DNA of 64,000 nt from JBMOKU01 sp049324315 (GTDB taxonomy: Bacteria; Bacillota; Clostridia; Peptostreptococcales; Thermotaleaceae): contig JBMOKU010000033.1 of the NCBI GenBank assembly GCA_049324315.1, positions 62,001-126,000 of the forward strand, read 5' to 3'. Positions 32,839 through 41,967 of the stretch are shown piece by piece. Position 1 is the first letter of the stretch; the number at the start of each line of letters is the position of its first letter. Position numbers and translations under genes: made by a program. The notes under the pieces were generated by a model, which did not search any database, was not told the origin of the DNA, and saw nothing but the letters and a program-made list of their open reading frames with translations.

Positions 32839-34266
32839 ATGGACAACTTAGCTGACGCACATGAATTGAAAAAGATTCCCCTCCTTGATAAAATCGGTTA
32901 TGGTATGGGTAATTTTAGTTCCGGTGTAGCCATACAGATTATTGGTGCTTACTTGGTCTTTTATGCAACGGCTATTCTGGATATTCCCGGAACCTTGGTG
33001 GGAATTGCCGTCAGCTTAAGTATCGTTTGGGATGCAGTCACAGACCCGTTGATGGGATATATTTCAGATGAGACACGTTCCAGGATTTTTGGCCGCAGAC
33101 ACCTGTATCTTTTGATCGGCTGTCTGGGCATGGCTGTTTCCAATTATGTTTTGTGGCATATTGATCTATCGCTTTCCATGTACACAAAATATTTGATTAT
33201 TCTTATCGATATTCTATTTGCCAAAAGCTTTATGACTATTTATATGACGCCCTATACTGCTTTGGGTGCAGAGTTATCCTTTGACTATAATGAGCGTACA
33301 TCCATTCAAGGGATCAAAACCATTTTCTTTTTACTTGGCCTTTCCTTTGTATCTGTGGCAGGCATGTATATCTTTTTTAAGCCCACAGCCCAATATGAGG
33401 TGGGTCAGCTCAATCCTATGGCATACCGGTCCATGGGACTGTTTTCTTCCATCGTCATTGTGATTTTTGCACTGATATGCTTTTTTTCAACCAAAAAGTA
33501 TATCCCCGTTTTATACAAGGAAACATCCTCTCAGCAGAGAAGCAGTGTAGCAGACCTATTTTCGCAATTTAAAAAGACATTAAAAAATGGTCCCTTTAAA
33601 TCCGTTGCATTCTCCTATATGTTTAATAATATTGCTTCTGCTCTGATGAGCAATATAGGGCTCCATGTATTTACCTATACCTTTATGTTAGACAATCAAG
33701 ATATTGCCTACATCATCGGTATCCAATTCATGGTGAGCATCCTGTCCCAGCCTATCTGGACGCTGATATCAAGACGGCTGGATAAAAAACCTGCCATGCT
33801 GTTGGGATTACTGATCAGTATCGTTGGCTGCCTTATCTTTTTCATCTTAGTTTTATTGAAAGACACGGTTACTGGCAGTTTTCTTTATTTCATTCCCTTC
33901 TCTGTATCCATCGGCTTTGGTATGGGAGGATTATTTACGTTGCCGCTGTCCATGGCTGCAGATACCATTGACTTGGATGAATTGAATACAGGAACCCGTT
34001 CGGAAGGCATGTATTATGGCTGCCTAACCTTGTTTTATAAAATGTCTCAATCCATAACCATTTTTTTGATCGGTTTTATATTAGACATTATCAAATTTGA
34101 CTGCAACCTGCCGGTACAGACCGATTTTACAGCTCTATCCCTGGGGTTGATTGTATCTTTGGGTGCCACGGTCAGCTTTATATTTTCTTATCTATATTTA
34201 AAAAAGTATCCTTTGAACAAGGAATCCGTTATTGATATTCAATATCAAATCCTTCATCGGCCTTAA
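32839..34266 (+). CDS. GPH-family sugar:cation symporter
   Basis: 475 residues with about 12 membrane helices. The GPH family motif is clear in helix 2-3: WDAVTDPLMGYISDETRSRIFGRRHLYLL (split, about residues 70-98), which includes the cation-site Asp. IGYGMGNFSSG at the N-terminus is also typical of MelB/GPH proteins. It should import a glycoside, pentoside or hexuronide with sodium or protons. It stands alone between repeats, so its substrate cannot be read from context. Confidence 0.9.
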   Translation: MDNLADAHELKKIPLLDKIGYGMGNFSSGVAIQIIGAYLVFYATAILDIPGTLVGIAVSLSIVWDAVTDPLMGYISDETRSRIFGRRHLYLLIGCLGMAVSNYVLWHIDLSLSMYTKYLIILIDILFAKSFMTIYMTPYTALGAELSFDYNERTSIQGIKTIFFLLGLSFVSVAGMYIFFKPTAQYEVGQLNPMAYRSMGLFSSIVIVIFALICFFSTKKYIPVLYKETSSQQRSSVADLFSQFKKTLKNGPFKSVAFSYMFNNIASALMSNIGLHVFTYTFMLDNQDIAYIIGIQFMVSILSQPIWTLISRRLDKKPAMLLGLLISIVGCLIFFILVLLKDTVTGSFLYFIPFSVSIGFGMGGLFTLPLSMAADTIDLDELNTGTRSEGMYYGCLTLFYKMSQSITIFLIGFILDIIKFDCNLPVQTDFTALSLGLIVSLGATVSFIFSYLYLKKYPLNKESVIDIQYQILHRP

Positions 34267-34324
34267 CAAGATCACAAGGTCTCATAAAAACAGATGCTAT
34301 ATAAGTTGCAATAAATATGTTACA

Positions 34325-34430
34325 TCCGCTACGCCACGGGGACAGTTCCTCCGTCCATGTAAAAACACCTCTGCATCGGATCGTATTGAACTTTATTGTC
34401 CAACTATATTTTAACGACCCGCAGAGGTGT
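34325..34430. repeat. Repeat unit plus long-loop hairpin
   Basis: 34325-34350 repeats the CCGCTACGCCACGGGGACAG end unit of the composite repeat. Next, ACACCTCTGC (34365-34374) pairs exactly with GCAGAGGTGT (34421-34430) across a 46-base AT-rich loop. It may be a small element relic or a structure after the symporter gene. Confidence 0.6.
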
Positions 34431-34516
34431 GGTGTAATACTGTAGAATTTGTTTTTGAAAAGTTTTTGCTTGTATTTAAAGTTAGTAACAAGCCCATTCA
34501 ATCCATGTTTGCTGCC

Positions 34517-35518
34517 TTATTTCCGTTCGTTCCATGTATCTCTCATCATTTTAATTAATTCGCCATATTGATCGATAAAGGAAATCAGATCACTGAAATA
34601 GCTGGTTTTGGTTTCTGTATCCAGCATTAAACTTTGCATATCACTTTTATCTTGATAAACCAATTCACGTATAGCAGAGAGCTCTTTCGATATGTTTTCT
34701 ATCCCACTGGCATTATTCGTTGCTGCCTCAGATGCGGTTGACGCAAGCTGCGATAACTGGTTTTGCGTTTTTAAAATATCCTCCAAAGAAACCTTTGCCT
34801 TATCTGTTAATTGCATTCCTCTGTTTACCTCATCAGCCGCCAGCCTATTCTTTTGCGTTAAGCTCTCCATACAGTTTTTTATAATGGAAATATTCGTTTC
34901 TATTTGACCGGAAGCAGCAGCGGTCTCTTCAGATAATTTTCTTACTTCTCCTGCAACGACGGCAAAACCTTTCCCTTGCTCTCCTGCTCTGGCAGCTTCA
35001 ATAGAAGCATTTAGCGCTAATAAATTCGTCTGACTGGATATGGCTTTGATGACGCCTGTAAATTCCTGTATTTCTAAATATGCATTTTGAAGCTCCCTAA
35101 AAGCCGTTGTAAAATCATTAAATATGCTCATAATAACCTTTACTTGATCGGCTATTTCGCTGATGTCTTTGCTTCCCTTATCGATATTGTCCGTAACACT
35201 GGTTACACTGTCAAAAGCTCTGTTAATCAGATCATTTACGACTTCTACGTTATTTGAGAATTCGATCATATTATTAGAAATTTTTTCTATGCTATGATCT
35301 GTATTGGTAAAACTAAGGGACAAATGCCCGATGCTTTTTGTTACACGCCCTTCATTTTCCAATACGCCATCTATTTTTTTAGCGATTAAGACATTTAAGA
35401 CTTCAAGGGCTTCTAGGATTTTCATAAATGTATTTTCATCCATTGTTACACGGTTTTCCTGTATACGTATACCCTCTTCGTTTTTGTCTTTTTTATTAAA
35501 CAAATCTGTTATCTTCAT
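34517..35518 (-). CDS. Soluble methyl-accepting chemotaxis-type receptor
   Basis: 333 residues without any membrane helix. The C-terminal half is a classic MCP signalling hairpin: the tip reads ISSQTNLLALNASIEAARAGEQGKGFAVVAGEVRKLSEE (residues about 165-205, quoted in part), which contacts CheA and CheW. The N-terminal 80 residues are helical and have no named sensor domain. It starts eight bases after the FIST-domain protein gene, so the two probably act as a sensor plus transducer pair. Confidence 0.9.
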   Translation of the reverse strand: MKITDLFNKKDKNEEGIRIQENRVTMDENTFMKILEALEVLNVLIAKKIDGVLENEGRVTKSIGHLSLSFTNTDHSIEKISNNMIEFSNNVEVVNDLINRAFDSVTSVTDNIDKGSKDISEIADQVKVIMSIFNDFTTAFRELQNAYLEIQEFTGVIKAISSQTNLLALNASIEAARAGEQGKGFAVVAGEVRKLSEETAAASGQIETNISIIKNCMESLTQKNRLAADEVNRGMQLTDKAKVSLEDILKTQNQLSQLASTASEAATNNASGIENISKELSAIRELVYQDKSDMQSLMLDTETKTSYFSDLISFIDQYGELIKMMRDTWNERK

Positions 35519-35526
35519 AGCCTCAC

Positions 35527-36660
35527 CTACTCTCCTAATGCCAGCAGTACCAGCGTTTGATTTAAATGGGTGTTGTTCAATTGCTCTCCGTAGCTTGAAA
35601 ATCCCACAACCGGAGCTAGCGATAAAAGCGGCGATACAATCTGTTTACCATTGTTTTGCTGTTGAAACTGGAGTGTTCTTAATATGCAGTTGACTGCTAT
35701 CATCCCTTTAATACTCTTTATATTCCTTTTTACATGGTCTATCGACTCATGAATAACTGTTACAGGATCCAGCGGTTCTAATATTTCCAATACTGAATTT
35801 GTAAGGACTTGGCAGTAAAACTGTATGGAGTGGTCTGTATTTACTTTGAATGGAGAAGCGATCCATATTTTGTCTCCTATTTTTCTGCCCAGTGGATTGG
35901 TTGAGAAATACTTCGATAAATCCTTCTCGGCAATGCCTAGTTTCTGCGCATAATATTTTGCCGCAGGCTGATGATCAAACTCATACACGATTCTATTCTT
36001 TATATCGGCTTTGGTAACAACCATTTGTGCACCAAATGGTTTAAAGATGTTCTCTTTATATATGTAAAACTTATGGCTGGTTTTAACAAATGTAACTACA
36101 GCTGCATTTGTATAAACCTTTCCATTATAGCTTACCTTCGTTTCCTTAAAGTCTAGGCCATCTCCCGCACTGCCTCCTATGATGGGAAAACCAGGCTGTT
36201 TAAATATGGAATTGATAACGGATAACACTTTTTCCTCGGAAGATGACAGTCCGTCCATCAATGTAAAGCAAAATACATGTTTGCCACTTGTTGCATCCTC
36301 AAGTCTCATCCCTGTTTTTTTGAAAGTATGAATTAGTTCTTCTCTGTGTAGGATCGGTGCCGCGGATATATTTTCTATGACTGTCGTTGCCGTAATAAAA
36401 TCCTTTGAAGCAATTCCCATTGCCACCAATGAGTTTTGTGTGAAACAGTTTTTTGAAATTTCACCAGCAGTTGTACATCCTACAACCTCAGCTTTTGGAA
36501 AACGGTCTTTCATCACTCTTGATAAAACATTGAAATCATAATTATTTCCTGCAAAAAATACCACATAATTTACATCTGACTGCCCAATTTGATGGATAAT
36601 TTCATTGGCTGCAGTAACGGTATCCATACTTGAACTATAGCCTTGATATACATTTAACAA
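35527..36660 (-). CDS. FIST-domain sensor protein
   Basis: 377 residues. FIST N domain (about 25-215) with VVFFAGNNYDF, VVGCTTAGEISKNCF and GGSAGDGLDFKETKV. The FIST C domain (about 225-365) has HQPAAKYYAQKLGI and NPLGRKIGDKIWIASP. FIST proteins are cytoplasmic sensors thought to bind small ligands such as amino acids, usually next to MCP, kinase or cyclase genes. Here the partner is the soluble chemoreceptor encoded just downstream. Confidence 0.9.
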   Translation of the reverse strand: MLNVYQGYSSSMDTVTAANEIIHQIGQSDVNYVVFFAGNNYDFNVLSRVMKDRFPKAEVVGCTTAGEISKNCFTQNSLVAMGIASKDFITATTVIENISAAPILHREELIHTFKKTGMRLEDATSGKHVFCFTLMDGLSSSEEKVLSVINSIFKQPGFPIIGGSAGDGLDFKETKVSYNGKVYTNAAVVTFVKTSHKFYIYKENIFKPFGAQMVVTKADIKNRIVYEFDHQPAAKYYAQKLGIAEKDLSKYFSTNPLGRKIGDKIWIASPFKVNTDHSIQFYCQVLTNSVLEILEPLDPVTVIHESIDHVKRNIKSIKGMIAVNCILRTLQFQQQNNGKQIVSPLLSLAPVVGFSSYGEQLNNTHLNQTLVLLALGE

Positions 36661-36961
36661 TTGTATACCCCTCCCATCCCAACATTATATGTATTGCTAT
36701 GGTACCAATGTCAGAAAAACAGCTTTTCCATCAATATTCTATTTATTCTGACAATTACATTTTATCATATATTGTCATCCTGATAAAATATTTAATTGCG
36801 GGGCAAGAGAATCCGAACGCGTTTCAAGGCTATTTTTCTCAGTTTAGGCACCCTTTCGGACAGGGCAGCATAACAATAAATTGAGAGTACTAGCTCTTAG
36901 TAATTCGCCGACATGAGAATCAGATCACAGAATAAAAATTTATATAAAGGAGGCGTTTCAA
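36661..36961. other. Divergent intergenic region
   Basis: About 300 bases between the FIST gene and the DUF11 gene, pointing outward. AT-rich apart from a stretch at about 36805-36870. I see no repeat, clear promoter or riboswitch that I can name. Confidence 0.5.
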
Positions 36962-37825
36962 GTGAGTGCGTCAGATGAAAACTTAATACAAGCCGCTGAA
37001 ATTAGTCTTTCCATCAAAGCAAGCCATTCCCCAGATCCAGTTAAGCTTGGAAATGAACTGACTTATACCCTTATAGTGGCAAACGCTGGTCCCAGTGCTG
37101 CCACAGACGTAACCTTAGTGGATTTTCTACCGCAGGAAGTAGTATTCATCTCTGCATCATCCAGCCAAGGAAGTTGCTCTGAAGTTGATGGCATTGTTAC
37201 CTGTAACCTAGATACCATCGAAAAGGATACTACAGCAACCGTTACCATTATCGTAAAGCCGGAAACTACCGGTACGATTTGTAATCGTGCTGTGATTTCA
37301 GCAAATGAAACTGATACGAACCCATCTAATCATACAATCATGCAGTGTACAACCATACTCCAAAGCATCTGTTTAGAAACAGTGAAGGTATTTGATTCCT
37401 ACTTTGGGAAAGAGGAAATGAATGAGGTCATTCAATTGCCCCGCTATATCCTGGGAGCAACCATTGATTATTCCATTGTAGATACCAAATATAATGTGGT
37501 GGGAGTAACTCCCCTCGATGATCAGGGGAATGTGGAGGCCAAACTAGCAGTTAATGTAACTGTAGATATAAAAGCCAGTTATTATAAGCTTTTTCTCGAA
37601 AATATCCGAAGAGTATTTACTTTTACAAAAACTGTACAACTTTTCTCTCCTAATGGTGCAACCATAGCATGTAAAGTCGAAGACATGAATTTACGATGTG
37701 AGCCCAGTAAGAATGCCAAGATTGTTTCCACACTGAATTTTGGGCTAATTGCTAAATCAAAGCAGACAATTCAAATAGAAGTACCTTATTTCAATTTAAG
37801 TGGTCCAAAGCCTAGTGAAGAATAA
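36962..37825 (+). CDS. DUF11-domain protein with unknown C-terminal half
   Basis: 287 residues from a GTG with AAAGGAGGCG upstream. Residues about 14-118 are a DUF11/CARDB-like beta-sandwich (GNELTYTLIVANAGPSAATDVTLVDFLP, in part). From about 133 (CLETVKVFDSYFGKEE) a second, beta-rich part begins whose VKVFDS-type opening recalls clostridial spore-surface proteins. There is no signal peptide or sorting motif. A spore-coat or envelope role is inference only. Confidence 0.65.
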   Translation: MSASDENLIQAAEISLSIKASHSPDPVKLGNELTYTLIVANAGPSAATDVTLVDFLPQEVVFISASSSQGSCSEVDGIVTCNLDTIEKDTTATVTIIVKPETTGTICNRAVISANETDTNPSNHTIMQCTTILQSICLETVKVFDSYFGKEEMNEVIQLPRYILGATIDYSIVDTKYNVVGVTPLDDQGNVEAKLAVNVTVDIKASYYKLFLENIRRVFTFTKTVQLFSPNGATIACKVEDMNLRCEPSKNAKIVSTLNFGLIAKSKQTIQIEVPYFNLSGPKPSEE

Positions 37826-37834
37826 CAAATTTAT

Positions 37835-37877
37835 AATAGGTATTACCAGCAAACTGCAAATGCTGGTAATACCTATT
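37835..37877. terminator. 17-base perfect stem between convergent genes
   Basis: AATAGGTATTACCAGCA pairs exactly with TGCTGGTAATACCTATT over a 9-base loop. It lies between the ends of the DUF11 gene and the ABC permease gene and can serve both. A related hairpin is at 41539-41579. Confidence 0.65.
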
Positions 37878-37879
37878 TA

Positions 37880-38731
37880 TTACAGATCCCTTGTCTGAAA
37901 TTTTCTTAAAGCAAGGACAAGCATGACAAAGATATACACGCCTATATAGGCCATCATGATAAAACTGGGCTGTATGGCAGCCCCTATCATATTGTCTATA
38001 CTCAGATTCATTCCCGAAGCTGTGGTGAATAAAAGGGAGGAAGCCTTCCGATAGACAATGTCCGATGGAATTACCAAGCTGGTGATAATCCCTATGTTGG
38101 TCAAAACTTCCTTAGCTCCTCCATTTATCATGAAATGGCCTATTTGTTCCATAATTCCGCCTACCATCCCGCAAAAATATAGGATGACCAACGTAACTCC
38201 AGCTGCCATCGTAGACATGGATGCACTGAAGAATATACCAATAGAACATAACAATGTAGGCAGCAAATATAATGTTGCTAAAGATTTTATCAACGAGGCA
38301 TAGGTGAAATTGGCTATCATATCCTTACCAAAAAACATATTCAACCCCACGACACTCACGTATAAAAATGTCACATAGGAGATCATTACCAGCAAGATTC
38401 CTAATAAACGGCCTAAGATAATCTCATATCTGGCGATGGGTTTAGAAAGAATTGCATCATAGGTGCCTTGTTCAATCTCTGATGCGATAGCGCCGACACT
38501 GGAGAAAACAGATAAAAAGGAAATAATGAATCCTGTGGCATAGATTCCCATGGACAGCAGCTGACCTGAAACCGTTAGACGGATTAAAGCATCTTCATGG
38601 GGCAAGGAACCATAGGCAAATTTCAGCGCCGTTCCATAGAGAATGAGGAAGACAGCTGTAAGCAAAAGGGTAAGGTATAGGATCTTTTTCTTCAGCATTT
38701 CCAGCAATGTAAGCCGTATGATAGTATTCAT
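37880..38731 (-). CDS. ABC-2 type transporter permease
   Basis: 283 residues with six membrane helices and the ABC-2 layout: one N-terminal helix (about 15-32), then five more, the cytoplasmic loop after helix 2 containing EIEQGTYDAILSKPIARYEIILGR. That loop is typical of the NatB/YhaP-like permease group. It overlaps the ATPase gene by four bases (ATGA). The substrate is unknown; operon linkage with an ECF sigma factor suggests an envelope-stress or export role. Confidence 0.85.
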   Translation of the reverse strand: MNTIIRLTLLEMLKKKILYLTLLLTAVFLILYGTALKFAYGSLPHEDALIRLTVSGQLLSMGIYATGFIISFLSVFSSVGAIASEIEQGTYDAILSKPIARYEIILGRLLGILLVMISYVTFLYVSVVGLNMFFGKDMIANFTYASLIKSLATLYLLPTLLCSIGIFFSASMSTMAAGVTLVILYFCGMVGGIMEQIGHFMINGGAKEVLTNIGIITSLVIPSDIVYRKASSLLFTTASGMNLSIDNMIGAAIQPSFIMMAYIGVYIFVMLVLALRKFQTRDL

Positions 38732-39633
38732 CGTACATCCTCCTCCCCAACGGTTTGGATAAACAATTCTTCCAATACATTTTCTTTCCGTTTCATCATG
38801 TATAAAAGCCCATCATTTTTTACTATCACAGAAGCAATTTGTGGAAGTTGATCATCCCTTACGCCAGATAACTCAATGTCATTTCCTTGCTTTCTTAAAG
38901 ATGGATCTAACTTTTTCAATTCATGGATGATCTTTTCATTGCAGTTTCCTATAGATAAAACTACCGGTGAATCCAGCAGTTCTTCCATCGTCCCGATCTT
39001 CTTCATGCTGCCATGGTCTAGAATGGCTACCCGGTCTGAAACCAACTCTACTTCGCTCAGTAAGTGGGTATTTAAGAAGATGGTTTTCCCTTGCTCTTTT
39101 AACTTCAAAATAATATCTCGAACCTGCTTACGCCCCACTGGATCTAAGGCGCTGGTAGGCTCATCTAAAAACAGCAGCAATGGATCTGATAATATGGCAC
39201 AACCCAATCCAATCCTCTGCTTCATTCCTTTACTATAGGCTTTGACTTTTTTGTGTTCGTGTCCTTTAAGTCCCACGATACCTAACACTTCATCGATCCT
39301 TCTTTTTATATCTGCTTTATCCATCTTGTAAAGCAATCCATGATTATATAAAAGTTCATACCCAGTAAGCCACGTATGATATTGAAATAACTCCGGCAGA
39401 TACCCAATTTTTTCCCGCGCCTTAATGGATCCCAATGGCTCCCCTAACATGATCCCTTTCCCTGAAGTAGGGTACAGCAATCCTAGGAGTGTTCGTATAA
39501 ACGTACTTTTCCCTGCGCCGTTTTTTCCCAAAAAACTAAATACCTCCCCCTCTCGAACAGAGAGGGAGATATCTGCAAACCCGCCTTTTCCTTGAAATTG
39601 TTTTGTAAGTCGATCCGTTTCAATTATCATCAT
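38728..39633 (-). CDS. ABC transporter ATP-binding protein
   Basis: About 300 residues from the ATG pair of MMIIETDRLTKQF, after GGAG. Walker A GKNGAGKST, signature YSKGMKQRIGLG, Walker B LLFLDEPTSALD and the switch His in LNTHLLSE are all present. It has a C-terminal extension of about 80 residues common in CcmA/NatA-type ATPases. The start lies two bases after the anti-sigma gene stop, so the four genes are one operon. Confidence 0.93.
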   Translation of the reverse strand: MMIIETDRLTKQFQGKGGFADISLSVREGEVFSFLGKNGAGKSTFIRTLLGLLYPTSGKGIMLGEPLGSIKAREKIGYLPELFQYHTWLTGYELLYNHGLLYKMDKADIKRRIDEVLGIVGLKGHEHKKVKAYSKGMKQRIGLGCAILSDPLLLFLDEPTSALDPVGRKQVRDIILKLKEQGKTIFLNTHLLSEVELVSDRVAILDHGSMKKIGTMEELLDSPVVLSIGNCNEKIIHELKKLDPSLRKQGNDIELSGVRDDQLPQIASVIVKNDGLLYMMKRKENVLEELFIQTVGEEDVR

Positions 39634-39634
39634 T

Positions 39635-40768
39635 CTACTCCATTGCCTCAATTAGACTCAATACTTCTGCTGCAGGATAATTATACCCGTCAACGAAATA
39701 CAGCTTATTCTGTTCTTTGAAATAAAGGCGGAAGTAGTCTCTTTCAGCATTTATTGGTTCAATTAATATGGCTTTATTCCCACGAACAGTAATATCCTTT
39801 TTCGTTTCTTGCTCCGCATGATAAGGTATCGGAAGCGTTGTAGTAATATCCTGAATACCCATAAGCTGCTCTTTTAGATTTTTTGGTAAAAAACTCATGG
39901 AGAACAAGGATTGAATCAACTGCCTCTCATCAACTCCTTCAGGTATTTCCAGCCCTGGTGCATCTATCTGCGATATATGAATGGTTCTAACTTCCTTACC
40001 TTCTTCTTTGGCATCTTGAACAATGCTGTAGTTTAGTACATTATTTGTATGAATGGTAAAAGCCTTCTGGTCTATGGCTTGGGGAAGCTGAACCTCTTCA
40101 CCCAAATAGGTCAAGAAATCATTAACTTTTTTCACGTCTAAGGTTAATGTAACATCTGTTTTAGGGATTAAGGTAACATATTGATACTCAAAACCATCAG
40201 GGGCTGTCATTAGCAGGGCATCAGGCATTTTTTCTTTAATTTCATCAATACCATCAGGATTCTCTAAAACTACTTCTTTCCCTTGGGAAGAAACATCTAT
40301 ATGGCCAAAATTAGGAATCTCCCTCTGTCCATTCCCTTCCTGAAATAATTTCTCGATCTCATATAGATCAGATTGACTAATTGAAATTCCTGTAATTTCT
40401 TGAACACGGAACAGCTTCAACAATTCCTGTGCCGTAGCACGTACCGGCTCAAAAAAGAACAGACCACCACATAAAACAACCACTGCCGCCGCTACGGTCC
40501 AGCGTTTTGTTACTGTATTCATCGGAAAAATCCTCCTTACTTTTTTCTTTTCCTTAAGAAAAGTTATTGTATTTGCATCCATCTTCACAGGTTTCGGTAT
40601 AACCATCCCAGCTTTCAAGGCATTCTCTATGATTTTCTCCTCGTTTTTCAACCGTTCAAACATCATGGTGCAGGTGGGACAAGTGTTAATATGTGCCATA
40701 GCCGCCTGCACATCTCCTTGAAATTCATGATCTATCAGTTCTTGGAGTTCTTCTATTTTATAGCACAT
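39635..40768 (-). CDS. Anti-sigma factor with zinc-finger domain
   Basis: About 377 residues from the ATG of MCYKIEELQEL, after GAGGGTG. The N-terminal ZAS domain has His28 or so in AMAHINTCPTCTMMF (HxxxCxxC) that would bind zinc and hold the ECF sigma factor. One membrane helix follows (about 92-110, AAAVVVLCGGLFFF). The remaining 260 residues would be outside the cell and have no motif I recognise. The gene overlaps the sigma factor gene by 11 bases. Confidence 0.88.
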   Translation of the reverse strand: MCYKIEELQELIDHEFQGDVQAAMAHINTCPTCTMMFERLKNEEKIIENALKAGMVIPKPVKMDANTITFLKEKKKVRRIFPMNTVTKRWTVAAAVVVLCGGLFFFEPVRATAQELLKLFRVQEITGISISQSDLYEIEKLFQEGNGQREIPNFGHIDVSSQGKEVVLENPDGIDEIKEKMPDALLMTAPDGFEYQYVTLIPKTDVTLTLDVKKVNDFLTYLGEEVQLPQAIDQKAFTIHTNNVLNYSIVQDAKEEGKEVRTIHISQIDAPGLEIPEGVDERQLIQSLFSMSFLPKNLKEQLMGIQDITTTLPIPYHAEQETKKDITVRGNKAILIEPINAERDYFRLYFKEQNKLYFVDGYNYPAAEVLSLIEAME

Positions 40769-41294
40769 GTAAGTCACCCTCTTTCCTATATAGATTTAAA
40801 AACTTCTGTTTCCCTCGTGCAATTAATTGTCCTATATTATTTCGAGGAATTTGAGTTGCTTGATGAATCTCATCATAGGAATAGCCAGAAAACTTGAGCA
40901 GTAAGCAAACCCGCTGCTGTTCCGGCATTTCAGCCAGAATTATCCGAACGTTTTTTATTTCTTCATTCCGAAGGATTTCATCTTCTATCGTAAAAAGATA
41001 ATTTACTTCTTCGATCATCGTTTCCTCCCTCTTGATTCTCCTCTTTTCACCACGCAAATAGTTATATGCCGTATTCACCGCAACCTTTGAAAGCCAAGCT
41101 CCTATAAACTCGATCTCCCTTTGCTTTGTATGATAATATTTGATGAACACTTCTTGGGTCAAATCCTCTGCCAGTTCATTGCTGCCCAATAAATAATATA
41201 GATTTTTATATACGATAGGATAGTATTGTTCATAGTTTGCTTGAAATTCTTCATTCGATATTTGTTTCCGTTTTGGGACCCCAAAAATGATCAT
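40758..41294 (-). CDS. ECF-type RNA polymerase sigma factor
   Basis: 178 residues, typical ECF size. Region 2 has AEDLTQEVFIKYYHTK and KVAVNTAYNYLRGEKRR; region 4 has LAEMPEQQRVCLLLKFSGYSYDEIHQATQIP with a helix-turn-helix. The start is one of two adjacent codons (GTG ATG) next to GGGGG; exact choice is uncertain. It heads an operon with its membrane anti-sigma factor and an ABC transporter, so it is probably autoregulated. Confidence 0.93.
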   Translation of the reverse strand: MIIFGVPKRKQISNEEFQANYEQYYPIVYKNLYYLLGSNELAEDLTQEVFIKYYHTKQREIEFIGAWLSKVAVNTAYNYLRGEKRRIKREETMIEEVNYLFTIEDEILRNEEIKNVRIILAEMPEQQRVCLLLKFSGYSYDEIHQATQIPRNNIGQLIARGKQKFLNLYRKEGDLHVL

Positions 41295-41752
41295 CACCCC
41301 CTGTCATTTATATAAACACCACAGCACACAAAAAAATGACATGATTGTTCAAAAATTTTTTTCAGAGTATAAATATGTCCAAGGAATGTCTTCGTTTTTA
41401 AGTGTTAGCATAACGTAAGTAGATTTATTCCTTATACATATATAATAATACTTCTAAGTAATACTTCAAAAAGACTTAGAAAATATTCTTTCGTATTTCA
41501 CGTTATATTTGAGGTAGGTTAGAAGCATACATAAAATAATGGATATTACCGGCAATCTGCACATGCTGGTGATATCCATCTTTTCTTAACTTAAATTATT
41601 ATGTCATAAATTACGCTAATTCTCTTTCTTTTTTAACATATTTTGCGAAAGTCTCCATCCTCTATAGGGTGGAGATGGATAGCAGTCATGAAATGATTAC
41701 TCAATGTAATTATTTTATGATATAATAAACGCATACAGATCTTTGACAACTG
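41295..41752. other. Intergenic region upstream of the sigma operon
   Basis: About 450 AT-rich bases without a gene. It holds the hairpin repeat at 41539-41579. The sigma-operon promoter must lie near 41300-41360 but no certain ECF consensus was found. Confidence 0.5.
41539..41579. repeat. Hairpin repeat, relative of 37835-37877
   Basis: ATGGATATTACCGGCA pairs with TGCTGGTGATATCCAT with two G-U pairs on the plus strand. It shares the core ATTACCxGCAAxCTGCAxATGCTGGT with the hairpin at 37835-37877. Confidence 0.7.
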
Positions 41753-41967
41753 GATATATAGGGTTGCATGGAGAAACCGGAATGTTCTGAATGCGAAAAC
41801 CAAGCGATGAATGTTTGCCTTCCATGCGTAAAATATCCAAGGTAATAAAGATACGCTAAAAGCGGTATCTAGGGTAGGAACTACCCGAAGTCACGCCTGT
41901 GGAGAGTGTAGGTTACGAACTCGTGGAAACAGGAAGCCATCCACTTCTATAAGTGGTGGTAGTTCAC
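41753..41967 (+). mobile_element. IS200/IS605-type right-end relic with tnpB tail
   Basis: The frame at 41878-41952 reads ELPEVTPVESVGYELVETGS and HPLL then stop, which matches the usual TnpB C-terminal tail. It ends in the stem CCATCCACTT/AAGTGGTGG and TAGTTCAC, like the right ends of these elements, where the omega (guide) RNA is encoded. About 215 bases of GC-richer sequence survive; the rest of tnpB and tnpA are gone. A Cys-rich stretch (ECSEC...CLPC) at 41777-41833 in another frame may be the decayed zinc finger. Confidence 0.65.

Noticed and set aside
36805..36960. Riboswitch upstream of the DUF11 gene
   Set aside because: Some GC-rich stretches but no arrangement matching a known cyclic-di-GMP or other riboswitch that I could verify.
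41753..41967. Group II intron or HEARO RNA
   Set aside because: The TnpB-like tail codons and the end stem fit the right end of an IS200/IS605 element better; no intron domain V or HNH gene is present.
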